A stretch of DNA of 64,000 nt from Cystobacter fuscus DSM 2262 (GCF_000335475.2 NZ_ANAH02000006.1:124001-188000), one strand, 5' to 3'; shown: positions 1 to 8,941, counted from the stretch's first letter. Notes: generated by a model not told the origin, from the sequence alone. Translations and numbers: made by a program.

Positions 1-454
1 GGCCCCGCCCATCCACGTCCACCGAGGCGTACTTCTCGTTCTCCGGCATGGGCAAAAGCACCATCGTCGCCGCCGCGCCCGACGCCCGGTGCGCCTGGAC
101 CACCGGGCGCAGGTCCACCGGGAAGAGGATGTCGCCGTTGAAGACGAGGAAGTCCTCGCCCGCGAGGAAGTCCCTCAGGCCGCGGATGCCGCCGCCGGTG
201 CCCTGGATGACGGGCTCGTGCACCACGTGCAGCGTGAGCCCCGCGCGCTCGCACTCGGCGCGGGCGGTGGCCGCCATGACGTCCGGCAGGTGGTGGGTGT
301 TGATGCCCACCTCCCGCACGCCCGCGCCGCGCAGCACCGCCAGGTGATAGCGGAAGAGGGGCTGACCGAGGAACGGCAGGGCCGGCTTGGGCCAGCGCTC
401 GGTGAACGGACGCAGGCGCGTGCCCAGCCCCGCGCAGAGAATCATCGCCTTCAT
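1..454 (-). CDS. murU: MurU-like sugar-1-phosphate nucleotidyltransferase (3' end cut off)
   Basis: The first 151 residues are visible; the gene runs off the left edge. It opens MKAMILCAGLGTRLRPF, the GxGTRxRP nucleotide-binding signature, followed by PKPALPFLGQP, whose lysine contacts substrate in this fold, and later FNGDILFP, whose Asp binds the metal. The ATG lies 28 nt after the stop of the AmgK-like kinase on the same strand, so the two look co-transcribed. In Pseudomonas, AmgK and MurU are neighbours, and MurU turns MurNAc-1-phosphate plus UTP into UDP-MurNAc for peptidoglycan recycling in the cytoplasm. Sequence alone would also allow a mannose-1-phosphate guanylyltransferase; the kinase neighbour favours MurU (inference). 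Confidence 0.75.
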   Translation of the reverse strand, partial: MKAMILCAGLGTRLRPFTERWPKPALPFLGQPLFRYHLAVLRGAGVREVGINTHHLPDVMAATARAECERAGLTLHVVHEPVIQGTGGGIRGLRDFLAGEDFLVFNGDILFPVDLRPVVQAHRASGAAATMVLLPMPENEKYASVDVDGRG

Positions 455-482
455 GTGCGGCCCCTCTTTCCTTGGTCCCGCC

Positions 483-1520
483 TCAGCCCAGCTCGGGCAC
501 GTACTTCGCTACCAGCTTGCGCAGCCCACCCATCTCCGGCCGCCGCTCGAAGGCGTCGCGCACGTAGCGCAGCGACGCGGGGATGGACACCAGGAAGCCC
601 GGGTTGCCCTTCACGCGGTTGATGAACTCGAAGCGGCCCGCGTCCTTCATCTTGCGCTGCAGCGTGAGCAGATCGAAGAAGGCCTTGAAGCCCGTGGGCT
701 CGATGCGCTCGCCCGTGAGCTGCGCGAACGTGGCGATGTACCGGTCGAGCATGGCGTCCACGAAGCCGCGGTCCAGCTCCACGTAGCTGTCGCGCAGGAG
801 CGCCACGAGATCGTACTGGCGCGGGCCCTGGAGCGCGTCCTGGAAGTCGATGACCACCAGCTCCCCGTCCTTCACCATGATGTTGCGGCTCTGGTAGTCG
901 CGGTGCGTGAAGCCCCGGGGCGCGGCGGCCAGTTGCTTCGCGATGTCGCGGAAGACGCGGTCCAGTTCGGCGCGCTCGGCGTCCGTGGGCTTCTTCCCGC
1001 TCCACGCCTCCATGCCCCACTCCCGGAAGTGGTGCAGCTCCCAGTCGTAGAGGTCCTCGTCGAAGGCGCGCGTGAAGGCGAGGCAATTGGGGTCCACGTG
1101 GCGCTCGGCCTGGGCGCGCAGGCGCGCGAGCAGATCCACCGCCCGGGTGTACAGCTCGTCGCGGTGCTTGCCGCCCTCGAGCGCCGCCTCGAACGTCCTG
1201 TCCGTCAGGTCCTCGAGCACCATCATCCCGGCGGGCTCGTCGTAGCGCAGGATGCGCGGCACGCGGATGCCCAGCCCCTCGAGGTAGCGGTGCACGTTGA
1301 TGAAGGGCAGCTCCTTGGGCGGCTCGCCCTTGGACGCCTCCTCGCTCTTCTTCGAGGCCTCCAACGGCATCACCATCAACACCCAGCTCTCTGGCGCGGT
1401 GCCCACGCGGTAGTACGAGCGGTTGCTCGCATCGCCCTTGAGCTTGGTGATGGGAGCCTGGGGCACGGGGCGGCCAATGGCCTTCCCGACCTGGTCGCGC
1501 AGCGCGGCCTCGAGTTCCAT
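483..1520 (-). CDS. amgK: AmgK-like N-acetylmuramate/N-acetylglucosamine anomeric kinase (APH fold)
   Basis: A 345-residue protein of the aminoglycoside phosphotransferase fold. The catalytic loop reads HRDYQSRN (about residue 203) and the metal-binding segment VIDFQDALQGPRQYDL; both are typical of AmgK. The length matches the Pseudomonas enzyme. AmgK phosphorylates the anomeric OH of recovered MurNAc or GlcNAc, giving the MurU substrate; the next gene downstream is MurU-like. ATG 1520 is preferred: an upstream in-frame TTG at 1541 exists, but the GGAG at about 12 nt before the ATG lies inside that extension. Other APH-fold kinases remain possible, but the pairing makes this call fairly firm. 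Confidence 0.78.
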   Translation of the reverse strand: MELEAALRDQVGKAIGRPVPQAPITKLKGDASNRSYYRVGTAPESWVLMVMPLEASKKSEEASKGEPPKELPFINVHRYLEGLGIRVPRILRYDEPAGMMVLEDLTDRTFEAALEGGKHRDELYTRAVDLLARLRAQAERHVDPNCLAFTRAFDEDLYDWELHHFREWGMEAWSGKKPTDAERAELDRVFRDIAKQLAAAPRGFTHRDYQSRNIMVKDGELVVIDFQDALQGPRQYDLVALLRDSYVELDRGFVDAMLDRYIATFAQLTGERIEPTGFKAFFDLLTLQRKMKDAGRFEFINRVKGNPGFLVSIPASLRYVRDAFERRPEMGGLRKLVAKYVPELG

Positions 1521-1793
1521 AGGGATGCGGTTCTCCTGCAACGGGTGGGTGAAAACGGCGCGCGAGTATGGGAGCGCGCACGCGCGGGGTCAAAACCCCT
1601 GTGCCAGAGCGCGTCATTCCCCTCACTCGCGGGACGTGAATCGTGTCCACTTGCGCGCTGCGCCGCGTCGGAAGACGGGGAATCCGGCGGAGTGTTGAAT
1701 GGGGCCAGGGGGATGACTTCGGTCAGGGTCGACCCCACCCTCACAGGGCGGTAATAAGGACGCGCCGCTCCCTACCCCACACGAGAGTTCCCG

Positions 1794-3158
1794 ATGGACA
1801 TCCACGACAACATCCTTTCGGCGATTGGCCACACCCCCCTGGTCAAGCTGCAGCGCCTGGTCGGCCCGAACGACGCGACGGTGCTGGTCAAATGCGAGTT
1901 CATGAATCCCGGCGCGTCCATCAAGGACCGGATGGCGCTCTACATCATCGAGAAGGCCGAGCGGGAGGGGAAGCTCAAGCCCGGCGGCACCATCGTGGAG
2001 AACACCTCGGGCAACACGGGCATGGGCGTGGCGCTGGCCGCGGCGGTCAAGGGCTACAAGTGCATCTTCACCATGCCGGACAAGATGTCGCTGGAGAAGA
2101 TCAACCGCCTGAAGGCCTTTGGCGCGCAGGTGGTGGTGACGCCCACGAACGTGCCGGCCGAGGATCCGCGCAGCTACTACGAGACGGCCAAGCGCCTGCA
2201 CCGGGAGACCCCGGGCGCGTTCATGCTCAACCAGTACCACAACCCCGACAACATCGAGGCGCACTACAAGATCACCGGGCCGGAGATCCTCGAGCAGACC
2301 GAGGGGAAGATCGACTACTTCGTGTCGGGCCTGGGCACGGGCGGCACGATGAGCGGCGCGGGCAAGTTCCTCAAGGAGAAGATCCCCGGCCTGAAGAACG
2401 TGGGCGTGGATCCGGAAGGCTCCGTCTACGAGGGCTACTTCAAGACGGGCAAGCTGACCGAGCCGCACGTCTACAAGGTCGAGGGCATCGGCGAGGACAT
2501 GCTGTGCGGCGCCATGGACTTCAAGGTGCTGGACGACGTGCGCCAGGTGGATGACCGCCAGAGCTTCGTGGCGGCGCGGCGGCTGGCGCGCGAGGAGGGC
2601 ATCTTCGCGGGTGGCTCGGCGGGCGCGGCGGTGCACGTGGCGGTGCAGCTCGCCAAGGAAGTGGGCAAGGGCAAGACGATCGTCGTCATCCTCCCCGACA
2701 CCGGCATGAGCTACATCAGCAAGTTCCACTCGGACGAGTGGATGCGCGACAACGGCTTCATGGAGGAGAAGGGCGCGGGCACGGTGCGCGATCTGCTCCA
2801 GGGCAAGAAGGACGTCATCACCGCGCGCAAGGGCCAGCGCGTGGACCAGGTGGTGGAGACGATGCGCCAGCGCGGCATCAGCCAGATGCCGGTGCTCGCC
2901 GAGGACGGCCGCGCGCTCGGGATGATCCACGAGTACGATCTGCTCAACGCGCTGGTGGCCAACCAGGTGAAGTTCGCGGACACCATCGACAGCATCGTCA
3001 CGCCGCTGCAGGGCGTGGTGGCGCCGGAGACGAGCCTCAACCGGCTGCGCGAGGTGTTCAACCAGGACAAGGTCGCCGTGGTGAAGGAGGGCGAGAAGGT
3101 GCTCGCCGTCATCACGAAGATCGATCTCATCGAGCACCTGCACCGCGTTGCGGGCTGA
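1794..3158 (+). CDS. cbs: Cystathionine beta-synthase with C-terminal CBS-domain pair
   Basis: A 454-residue fold-type II PLP enzyme. Lys44 in PGASIKDR is the Schiff-base lysine, SGNTG at 72-76 is the substrate loop, and GLGTGGT near residue 180 binds the cofactor phosphate. Residues from about 340 to the end form two CBS domains, a regulatory Bateman module. There is no N-terminal haem-binding extension as in animal enzymes. It condenses homocysteine with serine (or a related beta-elimination/replacement substrate) to cystathionine. A cystathionine gamma-lyase/synthase gene lies 1.5 kb away on the other strand, so the window encodes both steps of transsulfuration. The start ATG has only a weak GAGAG upstream. 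Confidence 0.9.
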   Translation: MDIHDNILSAIGHTPLVKLQRLVGPNDATVLVKCEFMNPGASIKDRMALYIIEKAEREGKLKPGGTIVENTSGNTGMGVALAAAVKGYKCIFTMPDKMSLEKINRLKAFGAQVVVTPTNVPAEDPRSYYETAKRLHRETPGAFMLNQYHNPDNIEAHYKITGPEILEQTEGKIDYFVSGLGTGGTMSGAGKFLKEKIPGLKNVGVDPEGSVYEGYFKTGKLTEPHVYKVEGIGEDMLCGAMDFKVLDDVRQVDDRQSFVAARRLAREEGIFAGGSAGAAVHVAVQLAKEVGKGKTIVVILPDTGMSYISKFHSDEWMRDNGFMEEKGAGTVRDLLQGKKDVITARKGQRVDQVVETMRQRGISQMPVLAEDGRALGMIHEYDLLNALVANQVKFADTIDSIVTPLQGVVAPETSLNRLREVFNQDKVAVVKEGEKVLAVITKIDLIEHLHRVAG

Positions 3159-3167
3159 GCACGCCCC

Positions 3168-3389
3168 GTGGAGGTGAACGACGAAGCGGTGAAGGACGCG
3201 GTGCGGCGGGCCTGTGAGGACGTGGGCCTGCCACTCGCCTACCGCTTCGCCGTGAGTCAGTTGCTGCGCACCCCTCCCGCCGACTGGCCCACGTGCTGCG
3301 GCGAGGGGTGTTTTCCCTGCTCCCAGTCGTTGGCGGACGCGGCGGCCCGGGCGCTGGAGCTGCTCGGCCAGCCACGCCCGGCGCGTTGA
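3168..3389 (+). CDS. Small conserved-type protein with CCxxxCxxC motif
   Basis: A 73-residue ORF starting at GTG 3168, nine bases after the cbs stop, so probably translated from the cbs transcript. Its striking feature is the cluster CCGEGCFPC near residue 43, which looks like a metal or iron-sulfur site and recalls short oxidoreductase-like cysteine motifs; no function can be assigned. No catalytic domain, signal peptide or membrane segment is visible. Its stop directly abuts the 3' end of the convergent TPR gene. Third-position G/C is high, supporting real coding. Confidence 0.6.
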   Translation: MEVNDEAVKDAVRRACEDVGLPLAYRFAVSQLLRTPPADWPTCCGEGCFPCSQSLADAAARALELLGQPRPAR

Positions 3390-4559
3390 CTAGGACAGAC
3401 GAGAGAGCAGCCGCTCCGCGTGCTCGCGGATGCTCTTCGACCCCCGGGCCTTGGCTCGGAGCGCGTGCTCGCGCGCCTTGGGCACGTCGCTGTCGGCGAG
3501 CGCCAGCGCCATGTTGAGGTTCAGGCTCGGCTCGTCGGGATGCGCCCCGAGCGCCACCCCCAGGAGCTGGGCGGCCTGGGCCGCGCCCCCAGGCTGGGAC
3601 ATGAAGAGCACCGCCAGCTCGCACGCGGGCCCCGGCGCCTGGGGATTGAGCTTCCAGGCCTCCTCCAACCACTTCAGCGCCCCGACCTGGTCGCCCTCCA
3701 TGCGGCGGATGTTCGCCAACGCCAGGCGCGCGTCGATGCCCTTCGGCTCCAGCGACAGCGAGGCATTCAACAACCGCTCGGCCTCCTGCGTGTAGCCCAT
3801 CATCATGTTCGTCAGCCCGTGCAGGTAGGCCGCCGCGGCGTTGCGCGGGCTGTGGGTGCGGAACTCGGCGGCCGTGCGCATCGCGCCCTTCGTCTCGCCC
3901 ATCAGCAGATAGAGCTGGATGAGCTCGGGGTAGAGCTCCGCCTTGTCCGGCACCCGCTCCACGGCCTGCTTCATCAACGTCAGGGCCCGGTTGAGCTGGC
4001 CCTGATGGACGAGCAGCCGCGCGGCGAGCAGGGGCGCCTGGTAGTCACCCGGGTTGACCTCGGTGGCCTTCTGGAAGTGCAGCAGCGCCTGCTCCCCCTT
4101 GCCCTGCCCCTGCCGCGCCATGCCCAGGGCGAGCAGGAGGGAGGACTCCTCGGGTTGCAGCCGCAGCGCGCGCTCGAACGCCTCCGCCGCGTCCTCGAAC
4201 CGCCCGCGGGTGAGCAGGGCCTGTCCGAGGTTGAGCAGCACGAAGGCATCCGCGTCCTTCCGGGCCGCCAGCTTCCGCAGCGCCTCGAGCGCCTTCTCGT
4301 CTCCCGCCACGGCATCGAGCCGGGCCAGGTGGACCTGCGCCTCGGCGTTCTGGGGCTCCACCTTCAGCAGGCGGCGCAACAGGGCGCGCCCGGCGTCGTT
4401 CTCGCCTCGCGACAGGCGCAGCCGCGCGAGTCCCAGCAGCGCGTTCCCATCCTGGGGATCATGCGCCAGGGCACGCTCGAACTCCCGGATCGCCTCCTCC
4501 GGCTTTCCTTGCTTCTCCAGGCGAGCAGCCTCGGCGGATTGAAGGGAGACCTTCGTCAT
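3390..4559 (-). CDS. Tetratricopeptide-repeat protein
   Basis: A 389-residue protein made almost wholly of TPR helices: recurring patterns such as GNALLGLARLRLSRGEND, AFVLLNLGQALLTRGRFEDA and SSLLLALGMARQGQGKGEQA, each 34 residues in register, about ten units. There is no signal peptide or membrane segment, so a cytoplasmic scaffold is likely. TPR arrays bind other proteins; the partner is unknown. ATG 4559 (MTKVSLQSAEAARLEKQ) begins just before the first repeat. It lies downstream of the cystathionine lyase gene on the same strand, separated by about 80 nt, and may share its transcript. Confidence 0.85.
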   Translation of the reverse strand: MTKVSLQSAEAARLEKQGKPEEAIREFERALAHDPQDGNALLGLARLRLSRGENDAGRALLRRLLKVEPQNAEAQVHLARLDAVAGDEKALEALRKLAARKDADAFVLLNLGQALLTRGRFEDAAEAFERALRLQPEESSLLLALGMARQGQGKGEQALLHFQKATEVNPGDYQAPLLAARLLVHQGQLNRALTLMKQAVERVPDKAELYPELIQLYLLMGETKGAMRTAAEFRTHSPRNAAAAYLHGLTNMMMGYTQEAERLLNASLSLEPKGIDARLALANIRRMEGDQVGALKWLEEAWKLNPQAPGPACELAVLFMSQPGGAAQAAQLLGVALGAHPDEPSLNLNMALALADSDVPKAREHALRAKARGSKSIREHAERLLSRLS

Positions 4560-4640
4560 GAGCGGCCACCTCCACGAACAGCGATGGACACCGGGAGTCC
4601 AGGCGCTCCCGGGGGGGAGAGAGCCCCCCCGGACTCCACC

Positions 4641-5783
4641 TTACGCCACCTCGAGCGCCTGCTTCAGGTCGTCGATGAGATCCTGCGCGTCCTCGATGCC
4701 CACGGACAGGCGGATGAGCCCATCGGAGATGCCGAGCAGCTCGCGCGTCTCCTTGGGGACGGAGGCGTGCGTCATGATGGCCGGGTGCTCGATGAGCGAC
4801 TCCACGCCACCGAGCGACTCGGCGCAGGCGAACACCTTGACGGCCTTGAGGAAGCGGCGCGCGGAGTCCAGACCGCCCTTGATGTCGAAGGTCATCATGC
4901 CGCCAAAGCCCTTCATCTGCTTGCGGGCGAGCGCGTACTGGGGGTGGCTCTCCAGACCCGGGTAGGTGGCCTTGCTCACCTTGGGGTGCTTGACGAGGAA
5001 CTCGGCCACCTTGTGGGCGTTCTGCGCGTGGCGCTCCATGCGCACGCCGAGCGTCTTCACGCCGCGCAGCACCAGGAAGCAGTCCATGGGGCCGGGCACG
5101 CCGCCCACCGCGTTCTGCAGGAAGCCCATGCGCTGGGCGAGCTCGTCGTCGCTCGTGCACACGAAGCCGCCCACCACGTCGCTGTGCCCGTTGAGGTACT
5201 TCGTGGTGGAGTGCGCCACCACGTCGAAGCCCAGCTCCAGCGGACGCTGGAAGTACGGGGTCATGAAGGTGTTGTCACACACCGAGAGGATCCCCCGCTT
5301 CTTCGCCGTCTCGGCGATGCGCGCCAGATCGATGAGCTTGAGCATGGGGTTGGTGGGCGACTCCACCCACACCATCTTCGTCTTCGGGGTGATGGCGGCC
5401 TCGAAGGACTCCGGGCGGGACAGGTCCACGAAGGAGAACTCCAGGCCATGGCGCCGGAACACCTTGTCGAAGATGCGGAAGGTGCCGCCGTACACGTCGT
5501 CCGAGACGACGACGTGGTCGCCCGCGTTGAGCAGGTGCATCAACATGGCCGTGCCGGCCAGGCCCGAGGCGAAGGCGAACCCATGCTTCGCGCCCTCGAG
5601 CGCCGCCAGACACTCCTGGAGCGCCTTGCGGGTGGGGTTCTGGGTGCGGCTGTACTCGTAGCCCTTGTGCTCTCCGGGACCATCCTGGACATAAGTGGAG
5701 GTCAGGTAGACCGGCGTCATGATGGCGCCGGTGGTGGGATCCGGCTCCTGGCCGGCGTGGATGGCGAGGGTGTCGAAGCGCAT
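4641..5783 (-). CDS. Cystathionine gamma-lyase / gamma-synthase (Cys/Met PLP family)
   Basis: A 380-residue fold-type I PLP enzyme of the Cys/Met metabolism family. Lys195 in HSTTKYLNGHSD is the PLP lysine; YEYSRTQNPTR near residue 55 and FASGLAGTAM bind cofactor and phosphate; VESPTNPMLK and DNTFMTPYFQ are family signatures. Together with the nearby cystathionine beta-synthase it would cleave cystathionine to cysteine, 2-oxobutyrate and ammonia (reverse transsulfuration). The family also contains cystathionine gamma-synthases and methionine gamma-lyases, which cannot be separated by eye, so no symbol is given. The ATG at 5783 starts the usual MRFDTLAIHAGQ, though no clear ribosome binding site is visible. 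Confidence 0.88.
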   Translation of the reverse strand: MRFDTLAIHAGQEPDPTTGAIMTPVYLTSTYVQDGPGEHKGYEYSRTQNPTRKALQECLAALEGAKHGFAFASGLAGTAMLMHLLNAGDHVVVSDDVYGGTFRIFDKVFRRHGLEFSFVDLSRPESFEAAITPKTKMVWVESPTNPMLKLIDLARIAETAKKRGILSVCDNTFMTPYFQRPLELGFDVVAHSTTKYLNGHSDVVGGFVCTSDDELAQRMGFLQNAVGGVPGPMDCFLVLRGVKTLGVRMERHAQNAHKVAEFLVKHPKVSKATYPGLESHPQYALARKQMKGFGGMMTFDIKGGLDSARRFLKAVKVFACAESLGGVESLIEHPAIMTHASVPKETRELLGISDGLIRLSVGIEDAQDLIDDLKQALEVA

Positions 5784-5915
5784 GGCGGCGAACTAGCACA
5801 CTCCCCATGTCCCCGGGAGGCCGGGAGAACCCGGGACGGTGGGTGCGGAACGCTTGCCGGCGGGTGAAGAGTCGGAGAAGAGAGGGAACAGGCACACGGG
5901 AGAGGACACGTCGGG

Positions 5916-6893
5916 ATGACGACAGCGGACCAGGGCTCCAAGGCGGGGGAAGGCATGTTCGCCAACCGCCTGCGCAAGAACGTGCGGCACTTCCGCAAGT
6001 GGGCGAAGGCCCGGGGGCTCACCGCCTTCCGCGTCTATGACCGGGACATCCCCGAATACCCCTATGCGGTGGACCTCTACGGCGAGCGGGTGCACCTGGT
6101 GGAGTACCCCCGCCGCAAGGCCATCAAGGGGGGGCTGGAGGAGCAGCGCGAGGAGGTGCTGGCGGCGGTGAAGGAGGTGCTGGACGTGCCGGCGGCGTAC
6201 ATCCACGTGAAGACACACCTGCCCCAGCCGTGGGGCCGCTCGCAGTACGGGCGGGTGGGCGAGAGCGGCGAGCGCCTCGTGGTGGAGGAGCAGGGGCTGA
6301 AGTTCTGGGTGAACCTGGGGGACTACCTGGACACGGGCCTGTTCATGGACCACCGGCTGACGCGGGCCCGAGTGCGGGAGGAGGCCCGGGGCAAGAGCTT
6401 CCTCAACCTGTTCTGCTACACGGGCGCCTTCACCGTGTACGCCGCGGCGGGCGGGGCCACGCGCACCCTGAGCGTGGACCTGTCCAATACCTACCTCGAC
6501 TGGGCCGAGGACAACCTGGCGCTCAATGGCTTGTCCAATGCGCGCCACACCCTGCTGCGCGGGGATGCGCTCGCGTGGGTGCTGTCCCAGAAGGACAACC
6601 CCGAGGAGACGTTCGATCTCGTGGTGTGCGATCCGCCCTCCTTCTCCACGTCCAAGCGCATGCAGGGGACGTTCAACGTGCAGAGGGATCACGTGCGCAT
6701 GCTGGAGGCGCTCGGCGCACTGCTGTCGCCCGGCGGCGTGCTCTACTTCTCCACCAACTTCCTGGGCTTCGAACTGAAGGACTCCGCCGTGCGCCACTAC
6801 GCGAAAGTGGAGGAACTCACCCCGGGCTCCATCCCCGAGGACTTCCAGCGACAGCAGATCCACCGCTGCTGGCGCATGGTGGCACCCCGCTGA
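5916..6893 (+). CDS. RlmK-like class I SAM-dependent 23S rRNA guanine methyltransferase
   Basis: A 325-residue protein matching the C-terminal (RlmK) half of the E. coli fused RlmKL. It has MFANRLRKNVRHFRKWA near the start, LWVNL-like FWVNLGDYLDTGLFMDHR, the SAM-binding FLNLFCYTGAFTVYAA, the acidic VDLSNTYLDWAE and the DPPSFSTSKRM catalytic region. RlmK makes N7-methylguanosine at position 2069 of 23S rRNA; here it stands alone without the RlmL half. ATG 5916 gives a short extra N-terminus before the conserved MFANRL at 5955, which could be the true start. Convergent with the next gene. Confidence 0.82.
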   Translation: MTTADQGSKAGEGMFANRLRKNVRHFRKWAKARGLTAFRVYDRDIPEYPYAVDLYGERVHLVEYPRRKAIKGGLEEQREEVLAAVKEVLDVPAAYIHVKTHLPQPWGRSQYGRVGESGERLVVEEQGLKFWVNLGDYLDTGLFMDHRLTRARVREEARGKSFLNLFCYTGAFTVYAAAGGATRTLSVDLSNTYLDWAEDNLALNGLSNARHTLLRGDALAWVLSQKDNPEETFDLVVCDPPSFSTSKRMQGTFNVQRDHVRMLEALGALLSPGGVLYFSTNFLGFELKDSAVRHYAKVEELTPGSIPEDFQRQQIHRCWRMVAPR

Positions 6894-6901
6894 GCATCAG
6901 G

Positions 6902-7678
6902 TCATGGCTTGGCGGATTGCGGCAGCCGGCCCCCGCTCCGGTCCTTCGAGACGGGCACGTAGCACTTGCCCTGGTACTCCGCCACGAGGTCCGCGCAGGG
7001 GGGCTTCAGAGCGAGTTCCATCCAGCACCCGCCATTGATCTCGAATTCGACGGGCTTGGGCTTGCAGGGAACCACGGCCTGATTGCGGAAGGGCCGCGCG
7101 GGCAAGGGATAGGAGAGCGCCGCCGGGCGCGGTGTGTCCGAGTTGCTCAAGATCGGGGCATTTGTCTGGGATGACGATTCCTCGGCCAGTTCCTCCGAGG
7201 CATCTGGAGTTCTCGACAGGAGCAGCCAGACGCCCAGACCCAGCGCGACCATGGCCAGGGCCCCGGCGGACATCGCCGCCCGGAAGCGCCTCGTCCCATG
7301 TACTTTCGAGTCCTGCTGCACCGGGGGCTTCACAGTCCCCTTCAACAGGTGGTCCCGCGCCTGGGGATTGTCCTCCACGCACTGCACCGCGGTGGACATC
7401 ATCACCAGGATGTCCGCCAGTTCCGTCAAGTCAGGAGCAGCGGGCGAGCGATTCACCGTCACGGTGACGGAGGGAGCCTTCGGCTGACAGGAGAAATGCA
7501 CATCCCAGGACCCGTCTGGTTTCCATTCCACGCGGTCCGATGGAAACAGAAGCAAGGCCGGACGCCCCGTGCCCACGTGCCACGCTTCATGGAGACGACC
7601 CAGCCCAGGCTCCACCTCTTCGTACCGATTCCCGAGGTGGAAAGGCCCCTGCCCCTCGTCGTCCTTCTCGTCCGCCAT
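6902..7678 (-). CDS. Single-pass membrane protein of unknown function
   Basis: A 258-residue protein. Residues 1-130 form a soluble domain with GNRYEEVEPGLGRLHEAWH and TGRPALLLFPSDRVEW, a pattern I associate with a myxobacterial family often found near Ser/Thr kinases. One transmembrane segment (MSAGALAMVALGLGVWLLL) follows at about 140-158, then a Ser/Pro-rich linker and a C-terminal domain with several cysteines (CKPKP, GGCWMELA, PPCADL, GKCYVPV). The ATG at 7678 has a good GGAGG seven bases upstream; an upstream TTG in frame was rejected. The cysteine-bearing tail would lie outside the cytoplasm if the N-terminus is inside. Function unknown. Confidence 0.7.
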   Translation of the reverse strand: MADEKDDEGQGPFHLGNRYEEVEPGLGRLHEAWHVGTGRPALLLFPSDRVEWKPDGSWDVHFSCQPKAPSVTVTVNRSPAAPDLTELADILVMMSTAVQCVEDNPQARDHLLKGTVKPPVQQDSKVHGTRRFRAAMSAGALAMVALGLGVWLLLSRTPDASEELAEESSSQTNAPILSNSDTPRPAALSYPLPARPFRNQAVVPCKPKPVEFEINGGCWMELALKPPCADLVAEYQGKCYVPVSKDRSGGRLPQSAKP

Positions 7679-7816
7679 GCGCTGGCCTCCGTCAATGCAC
7701 GCCTCACGTCCGCCGACTCGACAGCCGACGACGTGGCCGCCTACTGAAGCGGACTCGACTTCCCAAGTCAAGTCCTTGGAGGGTTCCTGTTGGGTTGAGC
7801 GACACCGCCAACGCCG

Positions 7817-8836
7817 CTACTTCTGCTCGGGAGAGCGGTTCTGGCCCTGGAAGGCCAGCATCCAGCCCGGGTACTCGGGAGGCAGCGCCGAGGCGGTCTC
7901 CAGCGCGGCGAGCTGCTCGGGCGAGAGCTTCAACTCGGGCGCCGCGAGGTTGTCCTCGAGCTGCTCGGCTGTCTTGGCTCCGATGACGATCGTCGTGACG
8001 TGCGGCTGGTGCAGCAACCACGCGAGCGCCACCCGCGCCACCGAGCTGGAGTGCGCCTTGGCGATGCCATCCATCACGTCGATGACGGAGTAGGCCCGCT
8101 CCTGGTTCACCGGGGGGAAGTCGAACTGGGTGCGGCGAGCGCCCTCGGGACCCTGGGCTCCCCGGCGGTACTTGCCGCTGAGGAAACCACCCGCCAGCGG
8201 GCTCCACACCATCAGGCCCACCTGCTGGTCCTTCATCAAGGGCACCAGCTCCCGCTCCAGCTCCCTGCCCGCGATGCTGTAGTAGGCCTGCAACGACTCG
8301 AAGCGCGCGAGCCCTCGGTGCTCGCTGATGCCGAGCGCCTTCATCAACTGCCAGGCCGCGAGGTTGGAGGCCCCGAGGTAGCGCACCTTGCCTTGACGCA
8401 CGAGGTCATCGAGCGCGCGCAAGGTCTCATCAATGGGTGTGACGGCATCGAAACCATGAATCTGGTACAGGTCGATGTAGTCGGTGCCCAGCCGCTTCAA
8501 GCTGGCATGCACCGAGTCCATGATGTGTCCACGAGAGAGGCCGACCTCGTTGACACCGGGACCCATGCGCCCGCGCACCTTGGTGGCGAGCACGACATCC
8601 TTGCGCCGCTCCCCCAGCGCCTTGCCGAGGATCTGCTCGGACAGGCCGTTGGAATAGACGTTGGCGGTGTCGAAGAAGTTGATGCCCGTGTCCAGACAAC
8701 GGCCCACCAGCGCATCGGCCTCGGACTGGCCCTGGGTCCCGATGGCCTTGAACCGGCCCTCGCCACCAAACGTCATCGCTCCGAAACACAGCTCCGACAC
8801 ATACAGGCCCGTGCGGCCCAGCATCCGGTAGTTCAT
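7817..8836 (-). CDS. Aldo/keto reductase
   Basis: A 339-residue (alpha/beta)8 NAD(P)H-dependent oxidoreductase. The catalytic Asp and Tyr are in FFDTANVYSNGLSE, the Lys in LATKVRG and the His in YQIHGFD; the C-terminal nucleotide-binding segment is IVIGAKTAEQLEDNL. It resembles the YajO/Tas-type stress and aldehyde reductases; the substrate cannot be told. ATG 8836 is chosen over a TTG three codons upstream; a GGAGG lies 11 nt before it. A copy of a dispersed repeat lies just upstream of the start. Confidence 0.88.
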   Translation of the reverse strand: MNYRMLGRTGLYVSELCFGAMTFGGEGRFKAIGTQGQSEADALVGRCLDTGINFFDTANVYSNGLSEQILGKALGERRKDVVLATKVRGRMGPGVNEVGLSRGHIMDSVHASLKRLGTDYIDLYQIHGFDAVTPIDETLRALDDLVRQGKVRYLGASNLAAWQLMKALGISEHRGLARFESLQAYYSIAGRELERELVPLMKDQQVGLMVWSPLAGGFLSGKYRRGAQGPEGARRTQFDFPPVNQERAYSVIDVMDGIAKAHSSSVARVALAWLLHQPHVTTIVIGAKTAEQLEDNLAAPELKLSPEQLAALETASALPPEYPGWMLAFQGQNRSPEQK

Positions 8837-8858
8837 GTGCGTCAACCCCTCCAGGGAA

Positions 8859-8921
8859 TGGGAGGGGCGTGACTTAACGCGTCCCTCCCTCCGCCGCAGG
8901 GGTTTTCGGGCGCCCTATCCC
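8859..8921. repeat. Dispersed intergenic repeat, copy 1
   Basis: This 63-bp stretch between a lipoprotein stop and the aldo/keto reductase start is nearly identical to 10652-10713. Its last 28 bases (CCGCAGGGGTTTTC followed by GGGCGCCCTATCCC) are the same in both copies, and a preceding GGGAGGGGCGT block is also shared. It contains the small palindrome GGGCGCCC. Both copies lie at the 3' side of minus-strand genes. What it does is unknown; a mobile mini-repeat or a conserved 3'-end structure are options. Confidence 0.8.
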
Positions 8922-8941
8922 AATCGCATGGGGCGATGCGC

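Noticed and set aside
3420-5867. A plus-strand frame of over 800 codons opposite the TPR and cystathionine lyase genes
   Set aside because: It is an antisense shadow; both minus-strand genes have complete family motifs.
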